Below, piece after piece: positions 30,936-40,564 of a stretch of 64,000 bases of DNA (positions are counted from its first letter, which is position 1; each line of letters begins with the position of its first letter). This DNA is from Euzebyella marina (GTDB lineage Bacteria > Bacteroidota > Bacteroidia > Flavobacteriales > Flavobacteriaceae): assembly GCF_014855515.1 (NCBI RefSeq), contig NZ_JACYFK010000001.1:1364001-1428000 (forward strand). The letters run 5' to 3'. The notes below the pieces were generated by a model that searched no databases, had not been told where the DNA came from, and was given only the letters and a program-made list of their open reading frames with translations. The position numbers were made by a program, and so were the translations under genes.

Positions 30936-33323
30936 ATGTTCAAGAATTATTTAAAAATAGCCTGGAGAAGCCTTAGAAAACGAAAAGGCTTTTCACTGAT
31001 TAATATATTGGGGCTCTCTCTAGGTTTCGGTTGTAGCATTTTGGTCTTTCTTTTTGTGCAGTACCATTTACAGTTTGATAATTTTCACCACAATGCAGAC
31101 CGTATCTATCGATTTAATACCGAAGAACATCGAGACATAGTTGACTATGAACCTTCTGTTCCGCCGGGTTTTGCAAATGCTTTTAAACAAGATTATGATT
31201 ATGCCGAAATTGTAGCCAAAAGTGTTGATAGGGATGATTTTCTGTTCACCATCGAAACATCGGGTGACAAAAAGCAGTTAAAGGCCGATGTAGATTTTAC
31301 CGAAGCCGATTTCTTTAAAATATTTAACTACCCTCTCATTAATGGAACCAACGATGCTCCTTTAACCGAACCTAATACCGCTTTGATTACCGAGCAATTG
31401 GCAAAACACATGTTCGGCGACACTGACCCAATTAACCGAACGTTTGTATTGGAAAATAAAGAGACCATTCGTGTTACAGGGGTTCTTAAAGATTTGCCAA
31501 AGACTAGCCTTAATCAGGCTGATGCTTTTATTTCTTACAAGACTTTAAAAAGCTACAGTGAGTTTCTTTCTTCAGAGAGTTGGGGAGGCATAAACTCTTC
31601 ATTGCATGTTTATGCATTAATGCGACCCAATCAAAGCATTGTTCAAATTGAAGAGCAGCTACAAGACTATGTGCAAAAATTTAGGGCAAACCACAAAAAT
31701 GTACACCAATACAAAATCCAGCCATTATCCGATATTCATTTCGACAATCGATTTAACGGGGGAATCAATTCACAGACCTTATGGATATTCTCTTTAATCG
31801 GTTTTTTTATTTTGATTATCGCCAGTATCAACTTTATCAATATCGCAACTGCCCAGTCAATTTACCGCTCAAAGGAAGTAGGTGTGCGCAAAGTGTTGGG
31901 TAGTGATAAGAGGCACTTATTTTGGCAATTTATGGCCGAGACTTTTATCATTGGTCTTTTTGCCTTGGTTTTAGGAGTGGGACTTTGCTTATTGCTATTG
32001 CCATCGTTCAACTCCATTTTTGACTTAGACCTTTCTTTTTCAGGTATTTTGAACATTAAGTTTTTGGCATTTATCATGACTTTATTGGCTTTGGTCACCC
32101 TTTTGGCAGGAAGTTATCCAGGGGTGCTTTTGGCCAGGATTGCTCCTGTGTTGGCGTTAAAGCGAAAGTTATCGCAAAAAGACTCGGGGGGTTATTTAAC
32201 GCGAAAAACACTTGTGGTCACCCAGTTTGTAATCAGTATTGTACTCATTATTGGTACCATCGTGGTCGGGAAACAATTAAGATATGCCATTAGCTCTGAT
32301 TTGGGTTTTGAAAAAGATGGTATTGTCATGGTTGAGATACCAGATGATATTGAGCCAATTCAACTTAACGGACTCAAAGAAAGAATTTCCCAAAACTCAA
32401 GTGTCCAGAAAATCACGGCCTGTTTCGCATCCCCAGGGGCAGGATACAACAATTGGGGCACTAGTGTGAAATTTAATAATAAACCAGAATCGGAAGATTT
32501 TAACCTTCAGGTCAAAGCAGGTGATAAAGATTATTTAGATGCTTTCGGCCTTGCTATTATTGCAGGAAGAACTTTTTATGAAAAAGATTCTGTTGATGAA
32601 ATTTTGGTCAATCAAGATTTTGTCACAAAGGTTGGTTTAAATGACCCTAATGAAGTTCTAGGAAAGCAGGTCAATATCAATGGTGGCCTTGCAAAAGGTT
32701 CAATAGTGGGTGTGGTTGCTGACTTTCACGATTCAGATTTTAGCGAAAATATAAGTCCAATTTTTATAGCTCCTATTCCAAATTTATATACTGAATTGGC
32801 TATTAAAATCAACTTGAAAAATGCCAATAGTGCGATTTCCCATATTGAAAAAGAATGGACTGCAGTTTTCCCAGACTACATTTTTGAATATGATTTTTTA
32901 GATGACAGGGTAGCCGAACTGTATGAAACCGAACAACGGTTTTTATCGCTAGTGGGCATCTTTTCAGGTATTGCCATTTTCATAGGCTGTCTGGGAATTT
33001 ACGGACTCATACTCTTCTTCGTAGTTCAAAAAACCAAGGAAATAGGGATTAGAAAAGTCTTAGGCGGAAGTATAAAACATATCGTTGGTCTTGTAATGCA
33101 AGATTTCTTCAAATTGATTGCCATTGCAGGAATCATCGCGACACCCATAGCGTGGTATTTTATGAACCGTTGGCTCGAAAATTTTGAGTACAAGACAGCC
33201 ATCAACTGGTGGATCTTTGTTTTGGCCGTGGGCATTGTCATGGCAATCACGTTTGTGACCATTAGTTATCAGGCCTTAAAAGCGGCCACGACAAACCCTG
33301 TTAAGAGCTTGCGCACAGAGTAA
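30936..33323 (+). CDS. FtsX/MacB-type ABC permease 1 (795 aa)
   Basis: First of eight tandem paralogues. The chain shows eight membrane helices in two equal halves: TM1 (about 22-45), a periplasmic MacB-like domain, TM2-4 (about 285-400, FtsX core with SKEVGVRKVLGSDKRHLFWQF), then TM5 (about 428-450), a second periplasmic domain and TM6-8 (about 670-790, KEIGIRKVLGGS). This is a fused pseudo-dimer, so one chain plus two ATPases could form a full mechanotransmission-type transporter. The N-terminus MFKNYLKIAWRSLRKRKG and C-terminus NPVKSLRTE recur across the array. It lies 25 bp after the DUF2807 gene. Confidence 0.93.
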   Translation: MFKNYLKIAWRSLRKRKGFSLINILGLSLGFGCSILVFLFVQYHLQFDNFHHNADRIYRFNTEEHRDIVDYEPSVPPGFANAFKQDYDYAEIVAKSVDRDDFLFTIETSGDKKQLKADVDFTEADFFKIFNYPLINGTNDAPLTEPNTALITEQLAKHMFGDTDPINRTFVLENKETIRVTGVLKDLPKTSLNQADAFISYKTLKSYSEFLSSESWGGINSSLHVYALMRPNQSIVQIEEQLQDYVQKFRANHKNVHQYKIQPLSDIHFDNRFNGGINSQTLWIFSLIGFFILIIASINFINIATAQSIYRSKEVGVRKVLGSDKRHLFWQFMAETFIIGLFALVLGVGLCLLLLPSFNSIFDLDLSFSGILNIKFLAFIMTLLALVTLLAGSYPGVLLARIAPVLALKRKLSQKDSGGYLTRKTLVVTQFVISIVLIIGTIVVGKQLRYAISSDLGFEKDGIVMVEIPDDIEPIQLNGLKERISQNSSVQKITACFASPGAGYNNWGTSVKFNNKPESEDFNLQVKAGDKDYLDAFGLAIIAGRTFYEKDSVDEILVNQDFVTKVGLNDPNEVLGKQVNINGGLAKGSIVGVVADFHDSDFSENISPIFIAPIPNLYTELAIKINLKNANSAISHIEKEWTAVFPDYIFEYDFLDDRVAELYETEQRFLSLVGIFSGIAIFIGCLGIYGLILFFVVQKTKEIGIRKVLGGSIKHIVGLVMQDFFKLIAIAGIIATPIAWYFMNRWLENFEYKTAINWWIFVLAVGIVMAITFVTISYQALKAATTNPVKSLRTE

Positions 33324-33345
33324 AAATCAATCAAAAAGAAGAATC

Positions 33346-35775
33346 ATGTTCAAGAATTATTTAAAAATAGCATGGAGAAACCTGACAAAGAACAAACAAC
33401 AGACCATTATCAATTTACTGGGTCTCACCATGGGTACGTTAAGTTGCCTGGCCATTCTTCTGTACGTTTTTGCTCAATTGGGCTATGATGAACACCATGA
33501 TAATGCAGACGGTCTTTTTAGGGTAGAGACTATTATTGAACGCGATGGTCAACAACCTTATGAATCTTCGACTTCATCGCCGCCTATCGCTTTTGCTTTA
33601 AAAGAAGATTTTCCTGAAGTGCAGGAAGCCACCAGAGTAGTTTTGACCGATGTTTTCTATAGCATGTTGATGAGGGCCGCCGACAGTGAAGACTCCTATT
33701 ATGAATCACGGGTTTATATGGCAGACTCCACCTTTTTTAAGGTTTTCGATTTTAAATTTTTAGAAGGCGACAAGAAAACAGCACTCGACCAGCCCAATTC
33801 GGTAGTGCTATCCTCTAGCTTGGCAGACAAACTTTTTGGAGAGAAAGATGTTCTTAACAAAGCCATTATTTGGGGAAGCGGTGATGGCGCCCTTACATTG
33901 ACCGTAAAAGGGGTGTTTGATGAGAAGGCCCAAAAATCGCACCTGAACCCCAATTACCTAGTAAGTATGGGCACTCCTGGAATGGGAACTTTTGTGCAGA
34001 ACTTCGACAATTTCGCTACGAACAATTTTGTATATAGTTATGTAAAGTTGGCTCCCAATGTAAATGCCTCCCAATTGGAAGATAAATTACCAGGGTTTAT
34101 TCAAGTAAGAGCTTCCGAAGATTTGAAAAGTGCCGGAATGGGCAATAAAATTCTAGAGCTTCAAAAAGTAAAGGATATTCATTTGTACAGTGAAGGCAGG
34201 AACAACCAGCTAGATAAGGTGTCCGATATTACCTTTCTTTATTTTCTGTTGAGCTTGGCCTTTTTTATTCAATTGGTGGCTTGCGTTAACTTTATCAACC
34301 TGAGTACGGCAAGAGCCAGTAAAAGGGCTAGGGAAATCGGGGTTCGAAAAGTAGTGGGTGCAGGTAAAAATTCATTGATGGGCCAGTTTTTGGGTGAGTC
34401 CGTTTTGCTTTCCCTTTTTGCGATGTTCATTAGTATTCCTATAGTAATTCTACTTCTTCCCTTGATTAATGACTTAACCCAAGAGTCTTTGACCTATTTG
34501 CATCTATACCAATGGCAGATAATAGTGCTTTTGTTGACGATAGGTGTCGTTACGGGCTTGGCAGCCGGTATTTATCCCGCAATTATTCTTTCTTCTATTA
34601 AACCGGTCAGGGCCTTGAAAAGCGCTGCTATTCTACCGTCCGGTAGTGGTAATTTCCGTAAGGCCTTGGTGGTCTTTCAGTTTGTGGTATCTATCGGTCT
34701 TGTGGCCACGGTGATTATAATTTCACAACAATTCAAATTCGCGCAGACCAAAGATTTAGGTTATAAAAAAGACAATCTTATCGCTCTAAGAATCGGTACG
34801 GAAGATGCTTCTAGCAAGTTTGAATCGTTGAAATCGTCATTTTTGAATATACCAGGGGTTACCAGTGTAGCAAGTGGTAATTACGCGCCTTCGGAAATGA
34901 TTCTTGCGGATAACGGTTTTTATCTTCCCGGAGGAAATAGTGAAAACAGAACGGTGGTTAAGAGAAACGGGGTGAGTGATGGTTACTTTAAGACCATGGG
35001 AATACCCTTGGTTAAAGGGCGTGATTTTACAGCTGCGGATACAGTAGATCAAATCATCGTTAATGAGGCTACATTAAAGGCTTTCGACATAAAACTTGAA
35101 AATGCGCTTAGCAGCACCCTGATTCAGGGCACCGATGAAGAAACTTTTGAGATGCGAATTATTGGTGTGGTGGCCGATTATCATTTTGCATCACTTCGAG
35201 AAGAAATTCAGCCCTTGTTTCTGCATAAGGAAACGGAGCCCAACTGGCTTTTTCTGAAAACAAATACTGATAATTACGCAAGCCTAATTGCGGGAATGGA
35301 AGACCAGTGGAAATCTACGGTAAGCAATGTGCCGTTTGATTACCGGTTTGTTGATAAGGAAGTAGAACGGCTTTATGATGAAGAAAAGCGATTGGGCCTT
35401 ATTTCTGTGGCTTTTACCTTTTTGGCCATCTTCATAAGCTGCTTGGGTTTGTTCGGTCTCATATCTTATGTGACCGAACAGAAGAAAAAGGAAATCGGAA
35501 TTAGAAAGGTCTTAGGTGCAAGCGTTCATTCGGTAGTTCAAATGTTGACCAAAGATTTTGTAAAGCTTGTCTTGGTCGCTTTTCTAATTGCTTCTCCCAT
35601 AGCCTATCTTCTGATGTCTAAATGGTTACAGGGGTTTACCTATCGAATTGAAATTGAATGGTGGGTTTTTGTACTCAGTGGTGGTTTTGCCCTGGTGATT
35701 ACTTTATTGACGGTAGGTATGCAATCGCTAAGGTCAGCGGTGGCCAACCCTGTAAAAAGTTTACGAACAGAGTAA
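33346..35775 (+). CDS. FtsX/MacB-type ABC permease 2 (809 aa)
   Basis: Second paralogue, 22 bp after permease 1. It has the same two-half plan: N-terminal MFKNYLKIAWRNLTKNKQ, FtsX cores with AREIGVRKVVGAGKNSLMGQF and KEIGIRKVLGASVHSVVQM, and the C-terminal VANPVKSLRTE. The first roughly 30 coding bases are almost identical to those of permease 1, so recent gene conversion or strong constraint on translation initiation is possible, while the periplasmic domains differ strongly. The first periplasmic domain carries an acidic, Ser-rich stretch (RAADSEDSYYESR). Substrate unknown. Confidence 0.93.
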   Translation: MFKNYLKIAWRNLTKNKQQTIINLLGLTMGTLSCLAILLYVFAQLGYDEHHDNADGLFRVETIIERDGQQPYESSTSSPPIAFALKEDFPEVQEATRVVLTDVFYSMLMRAADSEDSYYESRVYMADSTFFKVFDFKFLEGDKKTALDQPNSVVLSSSLADKLFGEKDVLNKAIIWGSGDGALTLTVKGVFDEKAQKSHLNPNYLVSMGTPGMGTFVQNFDNFATNNFVYSYVKLAPNVNASQLEDKLPGFIQVRASEDLKSAGMGNKILELQKVKDIHLYSEGRNNQLDKVSDITFLYFLLSLAFFIQLVACVNFINLSTARASKRAREIGVRKVVGAGKNSLMGQFLGESVLLSLFAMFISIPIVILLLPLINDLTQESLTYLHLYQWQIIVLLLTIGVVTGLAAGIYPAIILSSIKPVRALKSAAILPSGSGNFRKALVVFQFVVSIGLVATVIIISQQFKFAQTKDLGYKKDNLIALRIGTEDASSKFESLKSSFLNIPGVTSVASGNYAPSEMILADNGFYLPGGNSENRTVVKRNGVSDGYFKTMGIPLVKGRDFTAADTVDQIIVNEATLKAFDIKLENALSSTLIQGTDEETFEMRIIGVVADYHFASLREEIQPLFLHKETEPNWLFLKTNTDNYASLIAGMEDQWKSTVSNVPFDYRFVDKEVERLYDEEKRLGLISVAFTFLAIFISCLGLFGLISYVTEQKKKEIGIRKVLGASVHSVVQMLTKDFVKLVLVAFLIASPIAYLLMSKWLQGFTYRIEIEWWVFVLSGGFALVITLLTVGMQSLRSAVANPVKSLRTE

Positions 35776-35797
35776 ATCAATCATAAAGCAACGAGTC

Positions 35798-38197
35798 ATG
35801 TTTAAAAGTTATTTAAAGATCGCCTGGCGAAACTTATCGAAGAAAAAAGGGTATTCGGCCATCAATATCGGTGGTTTGGCCATTGGCATGACCTGCTTTT
35901 TATTGATTGCCATGTTCATTAAAAACGAACTTTCGTACGATAGCTATCACGAAAAGGGAGATAGAATCTTTAGAATAGTACATCATGGAAGTGAGAATAA
36001 TTTGGAAGACCAATGGATCTGGGGGAATGCTCCGGTAGGTCCCGCTTTAAAATCCGACTTTCCAGAAGTACTGGAGATAGTTCAATTTTCTGGCAGATCA
36101 GATGTTCTTTTAGAGTATAACGAACGTTCCTTCCAAGAGAGCAATTGCTTTTATATGGATCCAACGGTATTTGATGTTTTTACATGGCCATTAATTTCCG
36201 GAAATCCTGATACAGCTTTGGAAGCTCCATACTCTATCGTTTTGACGGAAAGTACCGCAAAGAAATATTTTGGGGATGAGGACCCAATGGGCAAGGCTAT
36301 TGAAGGCGTAGGCGGAAGGGCCAACGATGGTGTTTATACCGTAACGGGCATAATTAAGGATGTTCCCTCAAATTCACATTTTAATTTTGATGTTCTCATG
36401 TCGATGACCTCATTTTATCAAACCAGGCCTGAAATTTTCGATTATTGGGGCTACGTTGATTTCTACACCTATTTTTTGGTCGATGAGAATTTTGACCAAC
36501 AGGCATTTCAGGCCAAAATGCCGGCGTTCCTAGAAAGAAATCGCCCAAAAGAAGATGCGAAATACTATTATGACCTTTCGTTTGAACCATTAAGAGAGGC
36601 CTATCTACAGTCAGAAGCCGCAAGGCAACCGGGTATTACTGGCAGCCTTTCCAACCTCTACATCTTTGCCATTATTGGACTTTTCATACTAATCATTGCC
36701 TGCATCAATTTTATGAATTTGGCAACTGCTCGTTCTCTGGAAAGAGCGAAGGAAGTCGGTATCAGAAAGGTGATAGGAGCGAATAAAAAGGGCTTGGTGT
36801 ACCAGTTTCTGGGAGAGTCGTTGACCATGGTGTTTTTAGCATCGGTATTAGGTCTTACATTGGCATTTCTATGCCTTCCTGCGATGCGGGAAATCACTGG
36901 AAAACCATTTTTACCACAGGAAATTTTAGATGGTTCTACACTGTTTTTATATGCGGCAATGGCCTTGTTCATCGGTCTATTATCCGGTAGCTATCCTGCT
37001 TTTGTACTTTCAAGCTTTAAGCCATCAAGCGTGTTAAAAGGTGTTTTTAGAACATCACAAAATGGAAATAGGCTAAGAAAAGGATTGGTTGTATTTCAGT
37101 TTAGCCTATCCATAGCTTTAATAGCGAGTACCATAATCGTGTATTTTCAGCTGGGGTTCATGTTGGACAAAAATCTCGGATTTGACAGGGAACAGCAACT
37201 GGTCATCGATTTTAATTGGGACGGGGAAGTACTGGACAATATGGAAACTATAAAGAGCCAGTTCATGGAACTACCTGAAGTGGTTTCGGTCGCTGGTTCG
37301 CGAACCGTACCGGGAAGTTATTTTCCTGCCGCGGGAACCAATATTCAAACAAAGGAAGGACAAATGGAAAATTTTGGCCCTTTTCTCTATGAAATTGATT
37401 TTGACTTTATCCCGCATTATGAGATAGAGGTTGTTGCAGGGCGACCGTATTCACGAGAGTTTGTGACAGATTCTACTCAGGCCTTGGTAGTAAATGAAGC
37501 TGCGGTCAAAAGTTTTGGATATTCGAACCCAGAGGAAATAATCGGCAAACGTTTTGAACAGTGGGGTCGTGAGGGTACGATTATCGGAGTGGTAAAAGAC
37601 TTCAATTACTTGTCTCTTCACCAAAAGGTAGCACCATTGACTTTGCGTTATTCACAGTATGGTAAATACCTTTCTTTAAAGGTGAAATCTGACAATATTC
37701 AAAGTGCAATATCAAATATTGAAACAAAATGGGAAGAACTGGCTCCCCACCGTCCTTTTTTATATAGCTTTTTGGACCAATCCTTTAACCAACAGTATGA
37801 AGCTGATTTTAAGTTCAAGAATCTATTTACCATTTTTTCCTTTCTGGCCATTTTAATTGCCTGCTTAGGATTGTTGGGGTTGGCGACCTACAGCGCGGTA
37901 CAACGAACCAAGGAGATTGGCGTGCGCAAGGTTTTGGGGGCCGAAGTATCTAGTATTGCCTTACTATTGTCAAAAGATTTTTTGAAGTTGGTATTGCTGG
38001 CCATTTTGATTGCGACGCCCTTTTCTTGGTATGCCATGAACAAATGGTTAAACGACTATGCATATCAGATTGACATACAATGGTGGATTTTTGCGCTCTC
38101 AGGAGGAATTGCATTGGCCATAGCCTTGGCCACCGTAAGTTTTCAGGCCATAAAAGCGGCAAGGGCCAACCCTGTAAAAAGTTTGAGAACGGAATGA
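35798..38197 (+). CDS. FtsX/MacB-type ABC permease 3 (799 aa)
   Basis: Third paralogue, 22 bp after permease 2. Landmarks are MFKSYLKIAWRNLSKKKGY, the post-TM1 motif SYDSYHEKGDRIFRIV, LIIACINFMNLATARSLERA before the first FtsX coupling segment KEVGIRKVIGANKKGL, KEIGVRKVLGAEVSSI in the second half, and ARANPVKSLRTE at the end. Both halves are complete. The coupling segments that should touch the ATPase are well conserved with its neighbours, whereas the periplasmic domains are not, which fits different substrates served by shared ATPases. Confidence 0.93.
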   Translation: MFKSYLKIAWRNLSKKKGYSAINIGGLAIGMTCFLLIAMFIKNELSYDSYHEKGDRIFRIVHHGSENNLEDQWIWGNAPVGPALKSDFPEVLEIVQFSGRSDVLLEYNERSFQESNCFYMDPTVFDVFTWPLISGNPDTALEAPYSIVLTESTAKKYFGDEDPMGKAIEGVGGRANDGVYTVTGIIKDVPSNSHFNFDVLMSMTSFYQTRPEIFDYWGYVDFYTYFLVDENFDQQAFQAKMPAFLERNRPKEDAKYYYDLSFEPLREAYLQSEAARQPGITGSLSNLYIFAIIGLFILIIACINFMNLATARSLERAKEVGIRKVIGANKKGLVYQFLGESLTMVFLASVLGLTLAFLCLPAMREITGKPFLPQEILDGSTLFLYAAMALFIGLLSGSYPAFVLSSFKPSSVLKGVFRTSQNGNRLRKGLVVFQFSLSIALIASTIIVYFQLGFMLDKNLGFDREQQLVIDFNWDGEVLDNMETIKSQFMELPEVVSVAGSRTVPGSYFPAAGTNIQTKEGQMENFGPFLYEIDFDFIPHYEIEVVAGRPYSREFVTDSTQALVVNEAAVKSFGYSNPEEIIGKRFEQWGREGTIIGVVKDFNYLSLHQKVAPLTLRYSQYGKYLSLKVKSDNIQSAISNIETKWEELAPHRPFLYSFLDQSFNQQYEADFKFKNLFTIFSFLAILIACLGLLGLATYSAVQRTKEIGVRKVLGAEVSSIALLLSKDFLKLVLLAILIATPFSWYAMNKWLNDYAYQIDIQWWIFALSGGIALAIALATVSFQAIKAARANPVKSLRTE

Positions 38198-38218
38198 TTA
38201 ATCGAGAATAGCCAATTT

Positions 38219-40528
38219 ATGCTGGTAATAAAATCGTATTTCAGGTATTTGCTAAGAAACAGAATGTACACTCTGGTCACTGTTTTTGGGTTCGCGTTGT
38301 CATTGGCGTTTGCTTTATTACTAGGCGTTTACATCAAAAACCAGCTATCCATTGATGATTTTCAGACCAAAAAAGATAGAGTCTATCGGTTAGAGCACGA
38401 ATCGACCGAATTTTCGGCGCCCATAGCCACCGATTTAAAAAATCTATATCCTGAAATAGAAGATTTTACCCGGGTCTTTAATCATTCAGGTCGAATATCT
38501 AAATCGGACGGGAAAAAAATAAAATTCGACTATCTGGGGGTTGACGGATCTTTTTTCAATCTATTCTCTTTTCCACTTCTAAAGGGAGATAAAAATGAGG
38601 TCTTACAAACGATAGACGGTATTGTTCTTTCAAAAGCAACGGCCCTACGGTTGTTCGGTTCTATAGATATAGTTGGGGAAACGATTTTTATAGACACCGA
38701 AAAGAAATTTACAATCACCGGAATTATGGACGATTTTCCGGATAATACCCATTTCAACAAGCAAGATGCTCTCATCAACTTGGCGGCTTTTAAAAAAATC
38801 TGGCAGTTTGAGAATATACTTGAAGAATATGGTTGGTGCTCACTCAGTATTTACTTGTTAGAAAGGCCAAACGCTATACTGTCATCAAAGGCTTCTGAAA
38901 TTCTAAAGAATTTTAAAAAGGATTTTTGGTTGTATAAAGAAGGTTGGGCAAATACTGTAGTGTTTACCCCTTTGAAAGAGGTCTATTTTAGTTCTAAAGA
39001 AGGTAACGGAACGAAAAGCTCGAGCATGGCTCTCATCTCGGTTTTATCGGCCATAGTTTTTTTGATATTGGTTTTGGCAATAGGCAATTATATCAATCTT
39101 ACCATAGCACAGTCAACATTTAGGGGCAAGGAGGTGGCGGTAAAAAAATTATTGGGAGGCTCAAAACACCAGTTGATGAAGCAATTGGTTTTTGAATCTT
39201 TCATTCTTTGTTTCATGGCCATTTTGTTGGCTGTTGTTCTGGCAATACTTTTCGAACCCTTGGTGAATAATCTTTTAGAAACTGAGTTACAGTTTGAACA
39301 GATTCTGAATCTTCGGTCGATTTTAGCTCTTTTAGGTGCCGTGAGCGTCATCGGACTTATTTCCGGATTGGTGCCGGCTATTAAAATCTCAAGTTTTAAA
39401 CCGATAGAAGTGGTAAAAGGTGAATTGAGGGCCAAATCTAGAAGCGTCTACTCGAAGGTATTTATCACTTTTCAGTATAGTGTTGCGATTGCTCTTCTTT
39501 CTTGTAGTTGGATAATTCTAAAGCAAACTGATTTTTTAAGGAATAAAGATTTGGGGTTTTCAAAAGACAACATTGTCTTTATGGAGTATTTAGGAAGCAA
39601 CTCGCAGAAAAAGACGATTAAAAATGAGTTGGAAAAAATTACCGGGGTTCAAGAAGTGTCATTAACATGGCATAGCCCTCTTGACGGAGGTAACAACCAA
39701 ACATTTGATTTCAATGAAGAATCGGTAAGCTTTCAGGAAATCGCCGTAGACTCTTCGTTCTTTAACGTCTTCGATATAAAAATCAAAGATACCAAGACCG
39801 CCTATGCGGGCAACGGGGTCTATCTTAATGAAACAGGGTACAATACTTTGCAGCTCAACGAGCAAACCTCTTCTTTTAAATTTCATGATGAAGAACTCCC
39901 GGTTTTAGGGGTGGTACAAGATTTTAACTTTAGACAGCTGAAGGATCAAATTGGCCCGTTGATGATTCGACAGCAAGATGAGAACCGCTACCCAACAAAC
40001 CTATTTGTAAAAATCAATGGTACCAATCTTCTTGAGATTACAGAACAGCTTAAGTCTGTTTATTCCCAACTAATTGGAGATGTTGAATATGAAATACAAT
40101 TTGTTGATAGTGCCATAAATCACTGGTATGAGAAGGAGGAAAGAACAGGAAAAATCATTAGCTATTTCACCCTGTTAGCGGTAGCGATTTCATCCATAGG
40201 TATTTTGGCAATGGCCACTTTTTATATGCAGCAGCGCAAGAAAGAGATAGGTGTTAGAAAAGTCAACGGAGCTTCGACTGTTCAAATGCTTGCTCTCTTA
40301 AATATTGATTTTTTAAAATGGGTATTCTTGGGGTTTGTCATAGGTGTTCCCATTTCATGGTTCGTTATGAGCCGTTGGCTAGAAAATTTTGCTTATAAAA
40401 CTTCAATGGATTGGTGGCTCTTTTTAGCTGTTGGGCTATTTACAGCTTTCATTGCTCTTCTGACCGTCAGTTGGAAAAGCTGGCAAGCCGCTAATTTAAA
40501 TCCTATAGAATCGCTTAGAATGGAATAA
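38219..40528 (+). CDS. divergent FtsX/MacB-type ABC permease 4 (769 aa)
   Basis: The shortest and most divergent of the eight. Its N-terminus (MLVIKSYFRYLLRNRMYTL) lacks the LKIAWR motif, the first coupling segment reads KEVAVKKLLGGSKHQLMKQL where the others have EVGIRK, and the C-terminus is NPIESLRME where most have NPVKSLRTE. The second half still keeps KEIGVRKVNGAST and the three final helices. The open reading frame is intact, so it is probably functional but may have an altered ATPase contact or a specialised or regulatory role. It is 21 bp after permease 3 and 36 bp before permease 5. Confidence 0.92.
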   Translation: MLVIKSYFRYLLRNRMYTLVTVFGFALSLAFALLLGVYIKNQLSIDDFQTKKDRVYRLEHESTEFSAPIATDLKNLYPEIEDFTRVFNHSGRISKSDGKKIKFDYLGVDGSFFNLFSFPLLKGDKNEVLQTIDGIVLSKATALRLFGSIDIVGETIFIDTEKKFTITGIMDDFPDNTHFNKQDALINLAAFKKIWQFENILEEYGWCSLSIYLLERPNAILSSKASEILKNFKKDFWLYKEGWANTVVFTPLKEVYFSSKEGNGTKSSSMALISVLSAIVFLILVLAIGNYINLTIAQSTFRGKEVAVKKLLGGSKHQLMKQLVFESFILCFMAILLAVVLAILFEPLVNNLLETELQFEQILNLRSILALLGAVSVIGLISGLVPAIKISSFKPIEVVKGELRAKSRSVYSKVFITFQYSVAIALLSCSWIILKQTDFLRNKDLGFSKDNIVFMEYLGSNSQKKTIKNELEKITGVQEVSLTWHSPLDGGNNQTFDFNEESVSFQEIAVDSSFFNVFDIKIKDTKTAYAGNGVYLNETGYNTLQLNEQTSSFKFHDEELPVLGVVQDFNFRQLKDQIGPLMIRQQDENRYPTNLFVKINGTNLLEITEQLKSVYSQLIGDVEYEIQFVDSAINHWYEKEERTGKIISYFTLLAVAISSIGILAMATFYMQQRKKEIGVRKVNGASTVQMLALLNIDFLKWVFLGFVIGVPISWFVMSRWLENFAYKTSMDWWLFLAVGLFTAFIALLTVSWKSWQAANLNPIESLRME

Positions 40529-40564
40529 GGACAAGAGTTAATCATCAATCAAAAAACATCAATC

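Noticed and set aside
39088-39435. Long minus-strand frame within permease 4
   Set aside because: Shadow of a conserved coding region in the other strand; composition is basic and low in structure.
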